The translations under genes were made by a program, and so were the position numbers. Below the pieces are notes generated by a model that saw only the letters and a program-made list of their open reading frames with translations, did not search any database and was not told the DNA's origin. Shown piece by piece: positions 51,849-64,000 of a stretch of 64,000 nucleotides of DNA. The stretch covers positions 1,116,001 to 1,180,000 of the forward strand of contig WARS01001868.1 of the NCBI GenBank assembly GCA_008933995.1, in the 5' to 3' direction. Origin of the DNA: Datnioides undecimradiatus (lineage: Eukaryota > Chordata > Actinopteri > Lobotiformes > Datnioididae). The stretch's first letter is position 1. Every line of letters starts with the position of its first letter.

Positions 51849-52147
51849 CCCTATAAAACCATTTGTATCACATTTGCTACATGAGTATCTTATCAACATC
51901 ATCAATACTTTACTTAAAAACCTGTTGTATATGACCTGACACATGCATTATGCCCTCTAAAGCTTTTTATTTAACTCTTCCTCTAAAAAATGGCAAATGT
52001 ATCAAATGTGATACAAAAAAAATATCATAAACAAAATGATGTGGCAAAAAACAAATAAAAAATGGGGATTGTGTTAAAAGGTTTAATAAACAGTTCCAAA
52101 AAATTTGAATTTTCTGTCTATATTTTGATGTGTCAGGCTTTAAAGGG
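51849..52147. mobile_element. piggyBac-type MITE flanked by TTAA
   Basis: TTAA at 51845-51848 is followed by CCCTATAAAACC. The other end is GGCTTTAAAGGG followed by TTAA at 52148-52151. The 12-bp termini are inverted copies with 10 of 12 matches, begin with CCC and are flanked by the TTAA duplication that defines piggyBac insertions. A second inverted pair lies further inside: TTTGTATCACATTT near 51862 and AAATGTGATACAAA near 52003. The 299-bp body has no coding capacity, so mobility would need a piggyBac transposase from elsewhere. Confidence 0.85.
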
Positions 52148-52151
52148 TTAA

Positions 52152-53382
52152 ATATGGGCCTGCTTATATACAGTACTTTCTCTTCCCAGCATCATTCTGA
52201 AAGCCAACAATATTTGATTATTCATAAGCATAAAACTGCATTTGCAAAACTGAAAAAAATATATGTATTGGAATAAATAATTAGTCATGGATGGCGATGC
52301 TTCTGCTCTTCTACATGTGTCTAACTCAGTGTTGCAGCTGTAGCCAAGCATGCATACAAATAAATTAGATCGCCCCAGCCATGTTGTGAAAGACTGCCAT
52401 AAATTGATTTACTGGTTTTGTCACATCCATGATGCATCACATACAAGGTCCTGTTTAGAGCTGAGGAAATGTGTGTTTAATTTATGACTCAATAACAAGG
52501 GACCCCTATTCATATTGGCTCTTTTGATCTATTGCTCGCAGATGATTGGATTGGCTACAATGGGAGTGCACTGAGCCAAATAAAGCGTGAACGCACACGT
52601 CATGCCCATATAGTGAGCACAATTAGACCAAAGTTAGACTGGTAATAGATAAATAAGAGCTCATTTATTTCAGGTTACAAGATGAACTACTACCCACGTG
52701 TTATCTCTTTGGGAATGAATGAGGAGCAGGTTTTTAAAAGGAAAGAAAAACACTAATATGCACCGAAAATGAATCCTACCTTATGATGCCAGTCATGTAG
52801 CAATTAGGAAAAGCAAAGAAAACAGTGGATTTAGAGAGGGAGAAAGTGTTCTGAGAAGAAATTGGAACACTGCACACAAAGAGAGGAAAGGCACAAGAAA
52901 AGGACAGTAGAGTGAGGCAATGAGCTGGCGGGGTATCTCGCTCTCCAGCTGCATGCTCAGGAAACCCTTTGGAACACAAAGGTAGGATGGTGGATGGTGA
53001 ACAGCCTGAGGAAGTGTTACACCCAAATGCATCCCAGTTGCCATATGAATTATTCCAGCCACACTGTTTGCACGGGCTCTTGGAAAACAACAAAAAGACT
53101 TTAAAGCAGGTTTGAAAGATGAGTGGATGAGTCCTTGGATAAAGGGTGTAGAGAAAATGAACTACAAAAAAAAAAAAAAATCCAGTGGGTTGCAAACACA
53201 AACACAGCCCTCAGTCATCAGGATGAAGGGCAGAGGAGAAAGAGAAACCTGCTGTCCCAGTGTCCCATGTTATTTATTTTTTCATGGACGTATGACTGAT
53301 GCAACACAGAGAATATAAAAATACCAGACACATGCAGGTGAGGTAAAAAGTCTAAAGGGACTGCATAATTATGACAATAGAC

Positions 53383-53423
<41 letters not shown>

Positions 53424-56400
53424 CCAGCATCTGCACACTGCAATCAACACACTTTAATAATTACGAACAAGCTTTGGGTCAAAGACTTTCAACGGGCAGA
53501 CAGAAGCTGAGAGCGCTCAAGTGATATAGACGTTTCAATAATTAGCTCTGATGCAAGACATCTGTGTATCCCAGACACAGCACCTGACACTGGGGGCGTT
53601 AACGTTTAATGGGATTTATTGACTACAAACATGGAAGATGAGGGATGCAACGTAGGAACCAGGAAACACACATTTTAGGGTTACAAACTACTGAAATAAG
53701 TAATGCAATCAGTAACAGGCATGTTCTTGGTCTGTATCCATTATTATCCATGATTATATTGGTTTTCTTTTGTCTGTGACACACTGATGTCTGTCACATC
53801 ATCAAAATGTCAATATAGTGCTCTCTCTCATTCAGTTCACTTAAAGAGGGTTTGCTTACGTGCGGTACAATGGTATCTTTTGTATTCTATATAATCATCC
53901 CACACTTAGCACAGCTTTTCAGCCAGGTGGACATGTTGTTAAGTGAAAGAACAAAAATATGCATCTAGAAAATTGTGGCATGCTGACCTGAACTGGCCAA
54001 AGAGAGCACTTGGAGAATTTCTGGTAACCTTGGGTTAGAATTTCAAAATGAGATCTGTAAATCAAAGGAAAAGCAACAAGGGGAAGCTACAGTCATTCAT
54101 AACCTGTCTCCCCCCCCGCCGTCTCCTGCTCCTGCATTTTGCAGTTCAGATGGAAAACAATTTCCATTTTAGCAAATAACAGGATTATGCAAACTAATCA
54201 CACAAGTTAAAAGTGGGTTTGTGGTTTTTTTTCTACACCTCGACCCATTAATAAAAGAAAAAAAAAAAGTTCAGCATTGAATTTCTGCCTTTGTTTTGTG
54301 TTTTCAGTGTGCACAAAGCCAAATAGCAGCCTTGGTCTACTGGATTTAATGCGTAAGCTAACTGTTTATTAAACCACAATCGTTTTAACAAAACTTTAGT
54401 CAGAAAACACATGCAGTGGATCAAGACCAGTTTGTGTTGCATGTGAGTATGACAGAGCAGCACTGATAGGTGGGGAATAAAAGCAACAAGTGTACAGTTC
54501 TACGACTGCACTGAAGCACTGCTACAGATTTAAAATGCTTTCCTCTTTAACTGCGTGAATTCCCTTCATCAGTGCTGTCTGTAGCTTAGCAAGAGATCAC
54601 TTTCCGTGATGAGAGCCGCATGCGATGACAGGACTTCGCTTTGTTGAAGAGTAGTTTCATTGAAATCTGTCAAAAGACCATCTGATAGAACTTTACCAAA
54701 TTTGTCAAAGTACTAAATCAGGGCATTTTACTCAAATAAGATGAGAGTTATTAACTACAGGGACACGTGCCCATTAGAAAAAGCTGCAAACTCTAATGAG
54801 CAATCATCTGTGCTTATATGTCTGTGCCTAATTGCGCTTTTAATTTACTTGATCAGCGGGCTCAAAGACAAATGCATTTATAATTGTTTAAAAAGATTCT
54901 CAGTCAAATTAGCTTCCCTTTTTCAGCAGTCTCTTCCTGTTTTGAAAAATTGTTTTGGTTTTTTTTTCATCACAGCCCTGGAGATGCCTATTTTTTAAAT
55001 CTCATGTAATAAAAATGGCGCTGCTTTTGTTTGTCAAATCCCAGGGAGGCTCTTAATCAGCCCCATTAAGAGCTTTTTTTTATGACAAACTATTAACACA
55101 AAAAAATGTGAGGCTACAATCCAGCTCAGATGGTTTATTGGTTTTCCACTGAGACGTGTTTTGAAAAGTTCAATATCCTTCTGTATTGAGAGATCAAGCA
55201 TCTCTTACCTGCATCTTTGGTTAGAAAGATTTTAAAAGGCTCAGAAGCCAGTGACTCAAACTTTCTTTCAAATGAGCTTATCAACAAAGCATCAAAAACC
55301 ATCTTCCAAAGCAAAAAAAAAAGGAAGAAGACAGCACGGGAAATATGTTTACCTGGTGTGACTCAAAGATCCTTACAAGATGTAGCACACAGAAAAGTGT
55401 CACACGGGTACAGTGCTTGCAAATTTACCTTTTAATCAAATTAATCCAATTCAATTCAACTGTTCCAAGTCCAGGTGAAGAAATCCTTTCTCAGCCGTAA
55501 CTGCCTTGCATACACACGGGACTGTGCTCTCTGTTAACTCTCCTCGAGGCTCAGGCAGAGCAAAATCCAATGCGTGCCACCCCTGACATCCACCACCAAA
55601 CATGACACCTTTCTTTTGCATGACACTGTGCACATCATGATACCGAAGCGGGATGCACACTGCAATTTCAGAACCAAACCCCCACGCCCTCCAGGTGAAG
55701 AACTATATTTCTCTCTGTTATGTCTAGCTGTCCTGAGCTTTAAGTGCTTGATCCAACATTACCAAGCAGCCAGCAGAGCGGAATACAGTCTTGAACGGAA
55801 ACAGTAAAACTTAAAAGGGGTTAAATGATCGATAGGGCAGGGGTCAGCAGTGACAAATTAAGATTTGAGCTCATTGTGCCATTAAAAATGTTCCTTGGAA
55901 TGATTATGGTTCACCCTGAGATGGACATGATTGAAATTTCATGTCACGCACAGCTCCAAAATACAAAAAAGGTCCCCATTGTTCTGAGATAGAAAATGTG
56001 ATTGGGTTGAACAAAGATCTTTGCAAACATCTAACAGGGCAAAACACACAGGAAGTGTTAAACAGCAAACAACAGCTCAATTTTACAGCAAAAATGTAGT
56101 GACGCACTTCTCTGAGCACAGTTTTTAAGTAACATTACTTTGAGTTTGGGGTTACAAAACATTACATCGCTGTTTTAGATTTAACAAACTTCTCTCAGAG
56201 ATAAAAATAACCAGATATATTCACTCCACTTCTGTTCTTTAGTACGCTGCTGAGGTACAACATATGTAGCTGTTAGTTATTAGTGGCCTGGTTTATGTAA
56301 AGCACTGTGTAATCAATCACAACTATGCTGGATACTTTTTATTTGGGGGATTTGGAAGGAAGAATTAGTCTGATGCTCTGATCACACACACATTCATCCT

Positions 56401-58100
56401 CAGAGAAACCTCAGTGTCTGTGCTAAATATCATGTCAACACGTCCTCAGAGTCACGCCACAGAAACAACACAAAATGAGGCACATCGTGAGATATTTCTC
56501 AGCATGCACATTTTACTGTAAAGGAGTCACAGGGCTGTGGCTTTGACAAGGTGAGACCTTCACTCAATCACTATGGAACAAGATGAGGAGGTGTTTGGTG
56601 ATTGCACGGCGGTGATAGCAAAACTCAGGCCAAAGGCTATAGGGATGCTGCATGCAAACACCAGGTTTTCAAATTTGATATAACCTGCTCAAGGCAACCA
56701 GTGAAGCAAGTGAGAGAGAACTTGGGATAATTCGGTTAAGTTCAATGAATTTTGAGAGGCTTAAGAGTATTTTGGGAACCCGGCTAAGCGGAGGGAAGTG
56801 CAGATGGGAGACGACAAGAAGTTGGACAAAGTGCCAGAGGGTGTCCCTGATCCCTCAGGGGATGTCCTGCAATACAAGCCATGTCCAAAATTTGGTTGTA
56901 TAGGATTAAACTCTCTTGGATGTCTGGGTGTGAGTCACAGCAGAGTTGTCACTGAGAATACAAGTAGTCCTCAAGTAAGGGAGAAACGAAGAGAGCAGAG
57001 TCCCAGAGATACTGTAAAATGGAAGTCTGGAAGTATATAAATAATAAATAACATTTCCAGACTGAAGACAGATCTACTGTGGGAGCAAGACTAAGGAGAA
57101 ATAGGTAATTATAGCATGGTGTAATGTGTATCCTCAGAAACACATTGTTTGGGATTCATTGAGGTTATTTGATGGTCTGCTGTTTACTGATGGAGTAAAT
57201 ATGAAAATATGACAGATTTCACTAAATGGAAAAAGTTCTGTTGAAGTTTGAAAGTGAAGTTGCGAAAAGGGAGAACTGCGGTAGGAGGAATGTCACGGTA
57301 CTGTGCTGAGGCGCGTGGAAATGTTCAAGTTACAGGCAGAGGTATCAAAAGCTAGCAAGCGCTAAAGCAATTTTGTTCTCACAATGTCGTGCGTCTGCTT
57401 TTTTTCTATTCAACCTGTCCAAATAAAGAGTAAAGACAGGAAGTAATCAGACTATGTTACTCACTACACCATATATCTTAGTCTTGGTTATGTTCACTGT
57501 AAGCAGTTAATTGGCTCTTTAAAGATCAATAAGAAATGATTTCATGAGCTTGTTGTGATGTTTTGTCATTTATCCTTCAGGCTGTGAAATGGTTAAAACC
57601 TTGGATGAGGCTCATTGATTACATGGTGGCTTATGGGCACAAGTCATTACACTTGTAATGATTTTGATCCAACGGTGTCACTGATACGACATACGCCACC
57701 ACTACATGAACAAACGACAGTCGTCACAAGATTGTCTCGTCATGCAAAGTAGTCTTTGGAACGCGCCCTGCTTGTGAAGTTAACGTTGGGTTTAATCCCC
57801 CAGTTTCCTGAATGCCATGCCAGAGCAGGATAAGATGACATGGCTGTCTGGCTAGGAGACAGCTTCCAGATGCCTCTCATGTCAGTTTGTCACAGCAGGT
57901 TTGATGGCGCTTCAGGTGACAGGTAGGCAGTCTGGGAGGAGTGAGCACTGCCTCTTTTAAAGTGGTTTTGCAACCATGGTGACACTCTAAGCTGATCTTA
58001 CCGTTTTCACATCTTAACACTGCTTGATCTGCTCACCTTCAGATCAAACTGTTAGTAACTGCTAGTAAACTGTTAATTGTCCATTTGCATTTCAATTCAG
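52152..58100. other. unassigned non-coding DNA
   Basis: Contains an A14 run near 53166-53180, the CA microsatellite listed separately and short T or A runs. An 80-codon plus-strand frame at 56798-57040 has a protein-like composition but no recognisable domain, and an upstream start context was not convincing. No gene supported. Confidence 0.5.
53385..53420. repeat. (CA)n microsatellite
   Basis: Eighteen uninterrupted CA units. Confidence 0.97.
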
Positions 58101-58320
58101 TGTTCTGGTAACACTTAACAATATGAGTGCACTAATATTACAATACCTCGAGCTCATTTGCCTTTGTACAGCACCAGTATACAATGACCTTGATGACACA
58201 CAGTCACTGTGTAAAAGTATGCATCCATTAATGCTTAACTAATGCAGAGATCATTATGACTGAATGTACGACTCCTGAAGAAATAAGCCATGCATTAATG
58301 TTCACCGCATCAGCAGCTAA
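58101..58320. repeat. dispersed repeat (GGTAACACTT type)
   Basis: Begins TGTTCTGGTAACACTTAACA with AGTGCACTAATATTA, and contains CATTAATGCTTAACTAATGC further in. This combination resembles a repeat whose copies begin GGTAACACTTTACAATAAG and contain repeated TTAATGNNTAACTAATG words, common in fish. Ends and superfamily are uncertain. Confidence 0.5.
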
Positions 58321-60493
58321 TAGAGTCTGACTAACACACTGAGTCATATATGAATTGCTATTAATTAAGTCTGCCATGATGGATTTATAATTCTTTATCA
58401 ACATCTAACATGAATAATACTGTACATTCATGTGTTAATTGCCACAACCCAAGCCATAGATTTCATCTTCCATGCATTTGCAACTGGAATTTGCCTTGTC
58501 TTTTATGGGACAGTAATGGTGGAGACTTATGGTCAAAGGTGAGACACCAACATGTGGCTGCGTATTGGTATATTATATATGTTAAATCATTCATATTATG
58601 GTGCTCTAATATTTGCAAATAGCCCAACTTAGCCCTCCATCAAGCATATTGCTTTAACTATTGATGCGAAGACTGTCTTAAATATCAAAACCAATAAGCA
58701 TAGTCACACATGTTCTTGATAGCGTGGCCCATCATACTCATCTGCCTCACCAAATAAAGTCAGGAGTCGATGCTATCGTGTGAAATCATTAGCTAATGAT
58801 GCATTTAAAAAATGCAGTTCAATTGAAATGTTGTCATTTTACCAGCAAGTCAAGGAACTGACTTTCCATCTAAAAAAAACAATAGAAATACAAATAAAAA
58901 AGGTGCATGGATGGCACAAGGGTAAAAGCACTAGATCTGTGACACAACACAACAGACATACGGCTTGATTCATGGGTTTTATATGATGCCGTTCCCACAT
59001 GCACACACACCGGAGCACAGATGAGGTTAGTGGAGGGTTTGTGCCACGCTGCAGCAGCTCACACCACTGAGGCTGGATACTGTAAGGGTATGAGGTATTT
59101 TCAAGGATAATTGGACTGAGAAATAGCTGCACATAAACAGGGCTTTCTCCAGTCACTTTCCACAATATGTTATCACACACTCTTTGTAGTGGGATTAAGA
59201 TTTTAGTAGGTACCTTGCAGATTTATTTTGCGGGAATAAGCCTCAAGTGACATAATAACCTTGACATCTCCACTTTAGCCAGCAGAGTTCAAAAATCATG
59301 TCTCTTTCTATACAACTGTGTTTCAGTGACTTGTCTCATATTCCTCCCTTAAAGGAAACGCGATATGAGGTTATGAAGTGCTTCTTACGTGACTTCTAAC
59401 AGTTAACAGAACAGAGTAAATAGAATAACACGTACACCGTGCTATATATAGCACACAGAGACCTTTTGTTAGGCTCTTGTGAGATTATTGGACGTAAAAC
59501 AAGCAGATTCAGCGAGCTATCCCTGATTGACAAGGTAATGATTTTCAGAGGTGAGGAATCATTAAAGTTTGTTCCAGAAATTGAAGCCTTGTTTGCCTAA
59601 GCTGATTATTCTTTGTCTGGAAGACAGTGGTATAAACAGAGCCCCAGAGACGGTTCTGTTTATTCACCAAAGCTGGGTCACTAGTTCAGTCACAACACGC
59701 TCATCGGGATATTAACCGTTTGGGTGCTAATTTGCAAACCCCTCAGCTGGGGCAACTAAAAAGTTAGCCACGGTGTTGAGCATCCATTGCATAAATTCAA
59801 ACAAACAAATAAATGAGCAGACTATAGTTCAAAGGAAATTGATTTATTTGTTATTAAAAGATGCTGTGGTGTGTGATGCTACATAAATAAACTTGGAACA
59901 AATAAATGAGCATTCAGAGCTCATATTAATAATGTTCTGAATGCTAATACCAGAGGAGGCTAGGGTCATTACACGGTTAAATTGTTGCGATATCTGTGGG
60001 GTCCATGGTGGTGAATGCTGTTTATAAAGATCACTCAGTTGTTTGACTTTGGCTGCCTATGATATGGTTTATCATAAGGAATACGAGACTTTAAAGGACT
60101 CCCAGACACTCACACAGACACAGTCTGCAAGCCTTGCAGCTTTGTGGTTGACATTGTCTTGGCCTTTCAGAAGATCTGCTAATACGAAATGATGTTCTTA
60201 CAATGCAGCAGATGCGGACAGCCCCGCAGAGGATTGGTGACTTTGTCAGTGGACACAAAGCTCCTGCAAAAGGCTTTGTTTAACCATAACAGTGAATTTT
60301 CCATCAGTGAAAAGATAGCAGTGTTGGTGCATTGGGTTGGTTGAGTGAGTCTGCCACTTTGGTCCTGATATAGCAAATATTGGTTGGATTGTTTTGGAAT
60401 TTTATTTATGCATTAACTTCTACAATTTCCTGAATTTTTCTCTAATGCCTCTAGAAGGTTGAAATTTTGGGATTTTACTCAACTTTCTTGAGA
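58321..60493. other. unassigned non-coding DNA
   Basis: Two small symmetric structures stand out. One is a 16-bp perfect palindrome GTGCTATATATAGCAC at 59439-59454. The other is an imperfect hairpin with 12-bp stems (59909-59920 and 59934-59945, one mismatch) and a 13-base loop. No gene supported. Confidence 0.5.
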
Positions 60494-60735
60494 CATATTG
60501 GATGGATGGATTGCCATGATACAGATATTCAGAATTAATCCTAAAATTTTAATGATCCCCTGACTTTTTGAGTGCCTCCAAATCAAAGGTTTAAGTTGTC
60601 CACCCCTTTGGCTTATGTTCAAATACCTGCACAACCAAAGACATTCCTGTCAGCTTCAGCTTCAGTGTTTAGTACCAATTAGCAAATGTTAAACTGAGAA
60701 CATGCTGACCACTAGACCTGCTAAACATCAGTATA
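60494..60735. repeat. percomorph dispersed repeat
   Basis: A series of words occurs in the order I recall from a very common percomorph intergenic repeat: GGATGGATTGCCATGATACA, AATCCTAAAATTTTAATGAT, CCCCTGACTTTTTGAGTGCC, CAAATACCTGCACAACCAAA, GACATTCCTGTCAGCTTCAG, CCAATTAGCAAATGTTAA and ACCTGCTAAACATCAG. The copy lacks the usual run of GTTAGCATGCTAA words at its far end and shows scattered substitutions, so it is old. No coding capacity is visible and I cannot name the superfamily. Confidence 0.75.
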
Positions 60736-63700
60736 TAAATATTAGCTAATGAGAGGAGTTTGTCTAGGCTTTCTGTGTGTCTAATGATGTAAAATGGTTG
60801 CAGTTTGTTCAGGTTTAGGCGCCCAAACAACTTTGTAAAATTTAGGAATAGATCATGCATCAGGTTATAGGTATATATATGAAATAAGTCACACATTGAT
60901 TTCTGGCTTCACACAGAATACAAACATTGGTCTCCTGGGTAGAAATCCTGTGTTTGACCCATCCTTTAACCCCAACGGTCTTTGCCGCTCTTTATACCAT
61001 GTCAGCTGACTTCCTGGAGGCTGTCTGGCACAAAAGCCTGAAGGCAAACTTTTCCCACATTGTCATCCTGAGTTTGTGATGTTTGCATGAATAGCGCTGG
61101 GAATGACAACAAACCATTGTCCCATAGTACAGCCTTACAGAGCCGCGAGCACGGCTGTGGACTTTTAGTCTTGGCTGACATGAGGTGGAATCAGTTTCTG
61201 ACTAGTGTATTGATGCATTTGTCCTCTTATCCAAGACCCCACATAGAGACTTGTAAGTATGAATCGGGTCAGACATGTGAATGTCCTTTCCATTCTTATT
61301 AAATCCCGTCAGAATCACCCTCAATTTACAATGACGTATAAGTAAGACTCATTGTTTTTGCTTGTTTTTACAGAAACGTCTTAATATCAGCGTTTGATAC
61401 AATGCATTATTTGTTATAGGCACCTCTTAGCAGACTTGACGATGTCCAATTGTATGTCACATTGCATACATTCTTCTCATTCATGTGTCCTATAAGTCTA
61501 TGTGGGCTTGGCATTTGTGCGTGCACGACAACTAACTTACTGTACATTTACCTTGTATGTCCAGCCATGCACACCAAAGTGGCTTCACAGTGCTCTCACG
61601 ATGTCACGCTGCTTCCACCTTCATATGACTGCAATATTTGAGGTTCCTTGAACAAATGACAGATGCTATAAATACTGCTGGTTATGACAGTCTCGAATTG
61701 CCGCACAGCATCAAAGTTTTACAGCGTTGCAAGTATTACTCTGCAAGTGTTTTGAGTTTGAAGCAGTCACTGCAAATATTAATTTCAAACTTTCAAATCC
61801 TTTTGTAACTTTTCAAAACACAGTTTGAACTTTCAAAATGTACTCAAAACGTACTCTCCGTTTAACGAATTGTGAATGCGAGGTAAGCCCACAGTGTGCT
61901 GCTATTTGTTTGTGTCGAGTCTGTGTGGCACGCTTATATCTTTTATTAATGTTCATGTATATTCAAGTATGGGTGGCAGCTCCAGTATTTACTGCACCTC
62001 CATGAGATTACTCTCATTAAAGACAAAATGCTGACCTTGGTAAGACACAAATGGATCTTTAAGAGACAGGATCTTCCATCACTGTGAAATGGAGCGCTCC
62101 CCATCTCACAATACTGCTATTAAGTTTCATCAAGGCTCATTACATGCTGACTCTGTGTCATCTCCTGTGCACTATAAAATCCCTCCCTGCAAACACACAG
62201 TACCACAATAGGTATATTATCACACATACTTGCCATTGTTGTTGGCAGGTGCCTCTAACAATAGAAATTAATTCTTTTGAGGTTTCTGATACATAAACGC
62301 ACAAGGAAACAGTCTCAGTCGTGATGTATTGCAATTTCAGTCATTGAAAATGTGCATAAATGCTCTTCAAGGCTTCATCAGGAATGCATTTGTTAGGAAC
62401 ACAGCACTCAATATTTAATGGGAGAAACTGCAGTATCATGTTTAGAACACAATGCAATAATCAAAAAAACAACGCAGCTCTTTAATCTTCCATTGTTCAT
62501 GATCACATGTGATCTAAAATAAATCTAATTGGATTTCATTCACCTTCTGATTGATGCCAAAACTGGATTATATTCAGTGACTGGTACATTCAGAGCAAAC
62601 AAGCAGAGCAGCACGCCAACGAGAGAAACTGAGAAACTGAAATTGAGAAAGGGGGCAAAGCAAGAGAGACAGGCAGGATGGTGGGCAGACATAGCAGCAT
62701 GCTTATATGATCTTGACCCAGCAGTCGATAGGGAAGGGCGGTGAAACCTGATTACAGACAGCCCACATCCTAGCCTGCTGATTTCATTTCCCTCACTCTG
62801 CTCAGTTGGGTAAAAGACAGAGGTGCGATGTTCTGCACCAGCACACTCCACCGGTTTGATTAAACTTATAAGTTCATTTTGCTCAGGTGTGATGTTGCCT
62901 GTGATGTACACATTTTTTTTTTAACCGGCTGGTTACTATCTGCATTTCCATTTCACATAAGTGTAGCCTTTTTGGTCCTTTTTTTATCCCTTAATTTGAA
63001 CTTTCTTTCTCTACCAAGAGAACCAGTTGTGCTGCATATTTTAAATGTTTCCATGAAAGTAAAGATTACACCTTCAGTGGCTTAGTAGACATGCTTGGGG
63101 ATTCTTCTTAAATACAGGCTGTCACAGCACTCGCCCCCCATTTCCGAATGGATCTGAACAAGGTGATGGAACAAGTGGATGTCAAACAGCGTGTGAAGGT
63201 GGTTGTCCATCCAGCTGCCTGATGAGGTTTGAATTAAGGGCCTTCACACCTCATCAAGTGCCCTCTCCATACCTGAACTACCTGTAGTGTCACACAGTTT
63301 GCTCCATCACCCCCCCCCCCCCCATACACACACACGCACAAGTAACATTCATCTGAGCAGCCTGTCAGTAGCTAAGGAGAATATCTGCATCTTCTTTCGC
63401 TCCATCCCTCCTGGCCCTTTCTCGTTGCACCGCAGAATGTGGTGAAAGATTCATCTTAACTTTTTTTTTTCTCCAGGCAATCCATGCGTTTAGGGTTATT
63501 TATACTTCTCTCTGCAGAAAAGCACATGACAGTCAGCGGTGGATAATGAGCTGTGATGCAGTCAAATGAAAATCAAATGCCCCCTTTTCCCAAACAAAGA
63601 GCTTTTTACTGAGGCTCTATATTTTAATTACACTTCTGCTGATCAACAGGAAATCATTGAAATGCATGCACTTATTCATCAGCCACAACTTTCTGTTCAA

Positions 63701-64000
63701 AAACATGCTGCAACTCGTAACAAATAGAAACATAAAACCTCCACTAAGGAGTATTTGATTGCAATGGAGAGCAACATACATCCAGTAAAACAGTCCAAGC
63801 CAGTGATACATATTAATGTTATGAACAGTAACGAAAGGGCCCACTCGTTATAGGCCATAAAATGAGTGACTGAATAAAGTTAATTTGAGATCATCTAACT
63901 TTATATGCATGGCCAAAATTCCAGTATCCCTATTTCTATATAATATATATAAATCCATATTTCTTCAACATTAATTTGCCTAAAAATATGTGTCTAACTC
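60736..64000. other. unassigned non-coding DNA
   Basis: AT-rich sequence with a poly-C tract and CA run near 63310-63340 and a T-rich tract at 63461-63471. No supported gene, RNA gene or bounded element. Confidence 0.5.
63310..63340. repeat. poly-C tract followed by short (CA)n
   Basis: About fourteen consecutive C residues, then ATACACACACACGCACA. Low-complexity DNA. Confidence 0.92.

Noticed and set aside
55836-55850. GCAGGGGTCAGCAG, reminiscent of a hAT terminus
   Set aside because: No inverted partner or target duplication found within 1 kb.
56798-57040. 80-codon plus-strand frame, possible exon
   Set aside because: Composition is plausible, but I see no domain, no convincing acceptor upstream and no supporting neighbour.
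1-64000. CRISPR arrays, operons, phage or plasmid genes, viral genes
   Set aside because: No regularly spaced direct repeats, no long contiguous genes and no bacterial signals. The window has vertebrate intergenic/intronic character.

Overview
The window looks like non-coding chromosomal DNA of a bony fish, probably a percomorph teleost. It is AT-rich and rich in CA/GT microsatellites. It carries decayed copies of element families typical of fish genomes: L2-type and other non-LTR retrotransposons, Tc1/mariner, hAT and piggyBac-type elements, a tRNA-type SINE, and several dispersed repeats I recall from percomorph genomes. There are no operons, ribosome binding sites or phage/plasmid genes, and no CRISPR array, rRNA or tRNA gene was seen. 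The species assignment is an inference from repeat content.

Only one place looks like part of a cellular gene. Around 8.3-9.56 kb the sequence becomes CpG-rich, densest at about 9.28-9.48 kb. On the minus strand downstream of this lies a 24-codon open stretch (8619 down to 8548) with a strong start context, ending exactly in phase at a textbook splice donor. I read this as a CpG-island promoter, a long 5' leader and possibly a first coding exon of a minus-strand gene whose body would lie at lower coordinates or outside the window. I do not recognise the peptide. The rest of the window would then be intron and upstream intergenic DNA.

Layout: 1-3.9 kb, unassigned unique DNA. 3.88-4.64 kb, a hAT-like non-autonomous element, then GT microsatellites to 5.5 kb. 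5.5-8.3 kb, unique DNA with AT-rich blocks. 8.3-9.56 kb, the promoter/first-exon candidate. 9.6-18.2 kb, mostly unassigned. 18.24-18.53 kb, a reverse-transcriptase fossil. 21.70-21.88 kb, a nearly perfect palindromic MITE flanked by TA. 24.6 kb, a dispersed fish repeat. 27.6 kb, a two-copy 50-bp tandem. 31.2 kb, a SINE fragment. 35.5-36.0 kb, an element with inverted arms. 41.99-47.47 kb, a cluster of fossils: a hAT transposase pseudogene, an L2 reverse transcriptase and a Tc1 remnant. 51.73-52.15 kb, a 60-bp GATA array followed by a TTAA-flanked piggyBac-type MITE. 58.1 and 60.5 kb, dispersed repeats.

I found no new functional system. The most useful observations are the unidentified promoter/first exon, the well-preserved MITEs with readable target-site duplications, and the transposase and reverse-transcriptase fossils, which ordinary start-to-stop gene calling would miss.
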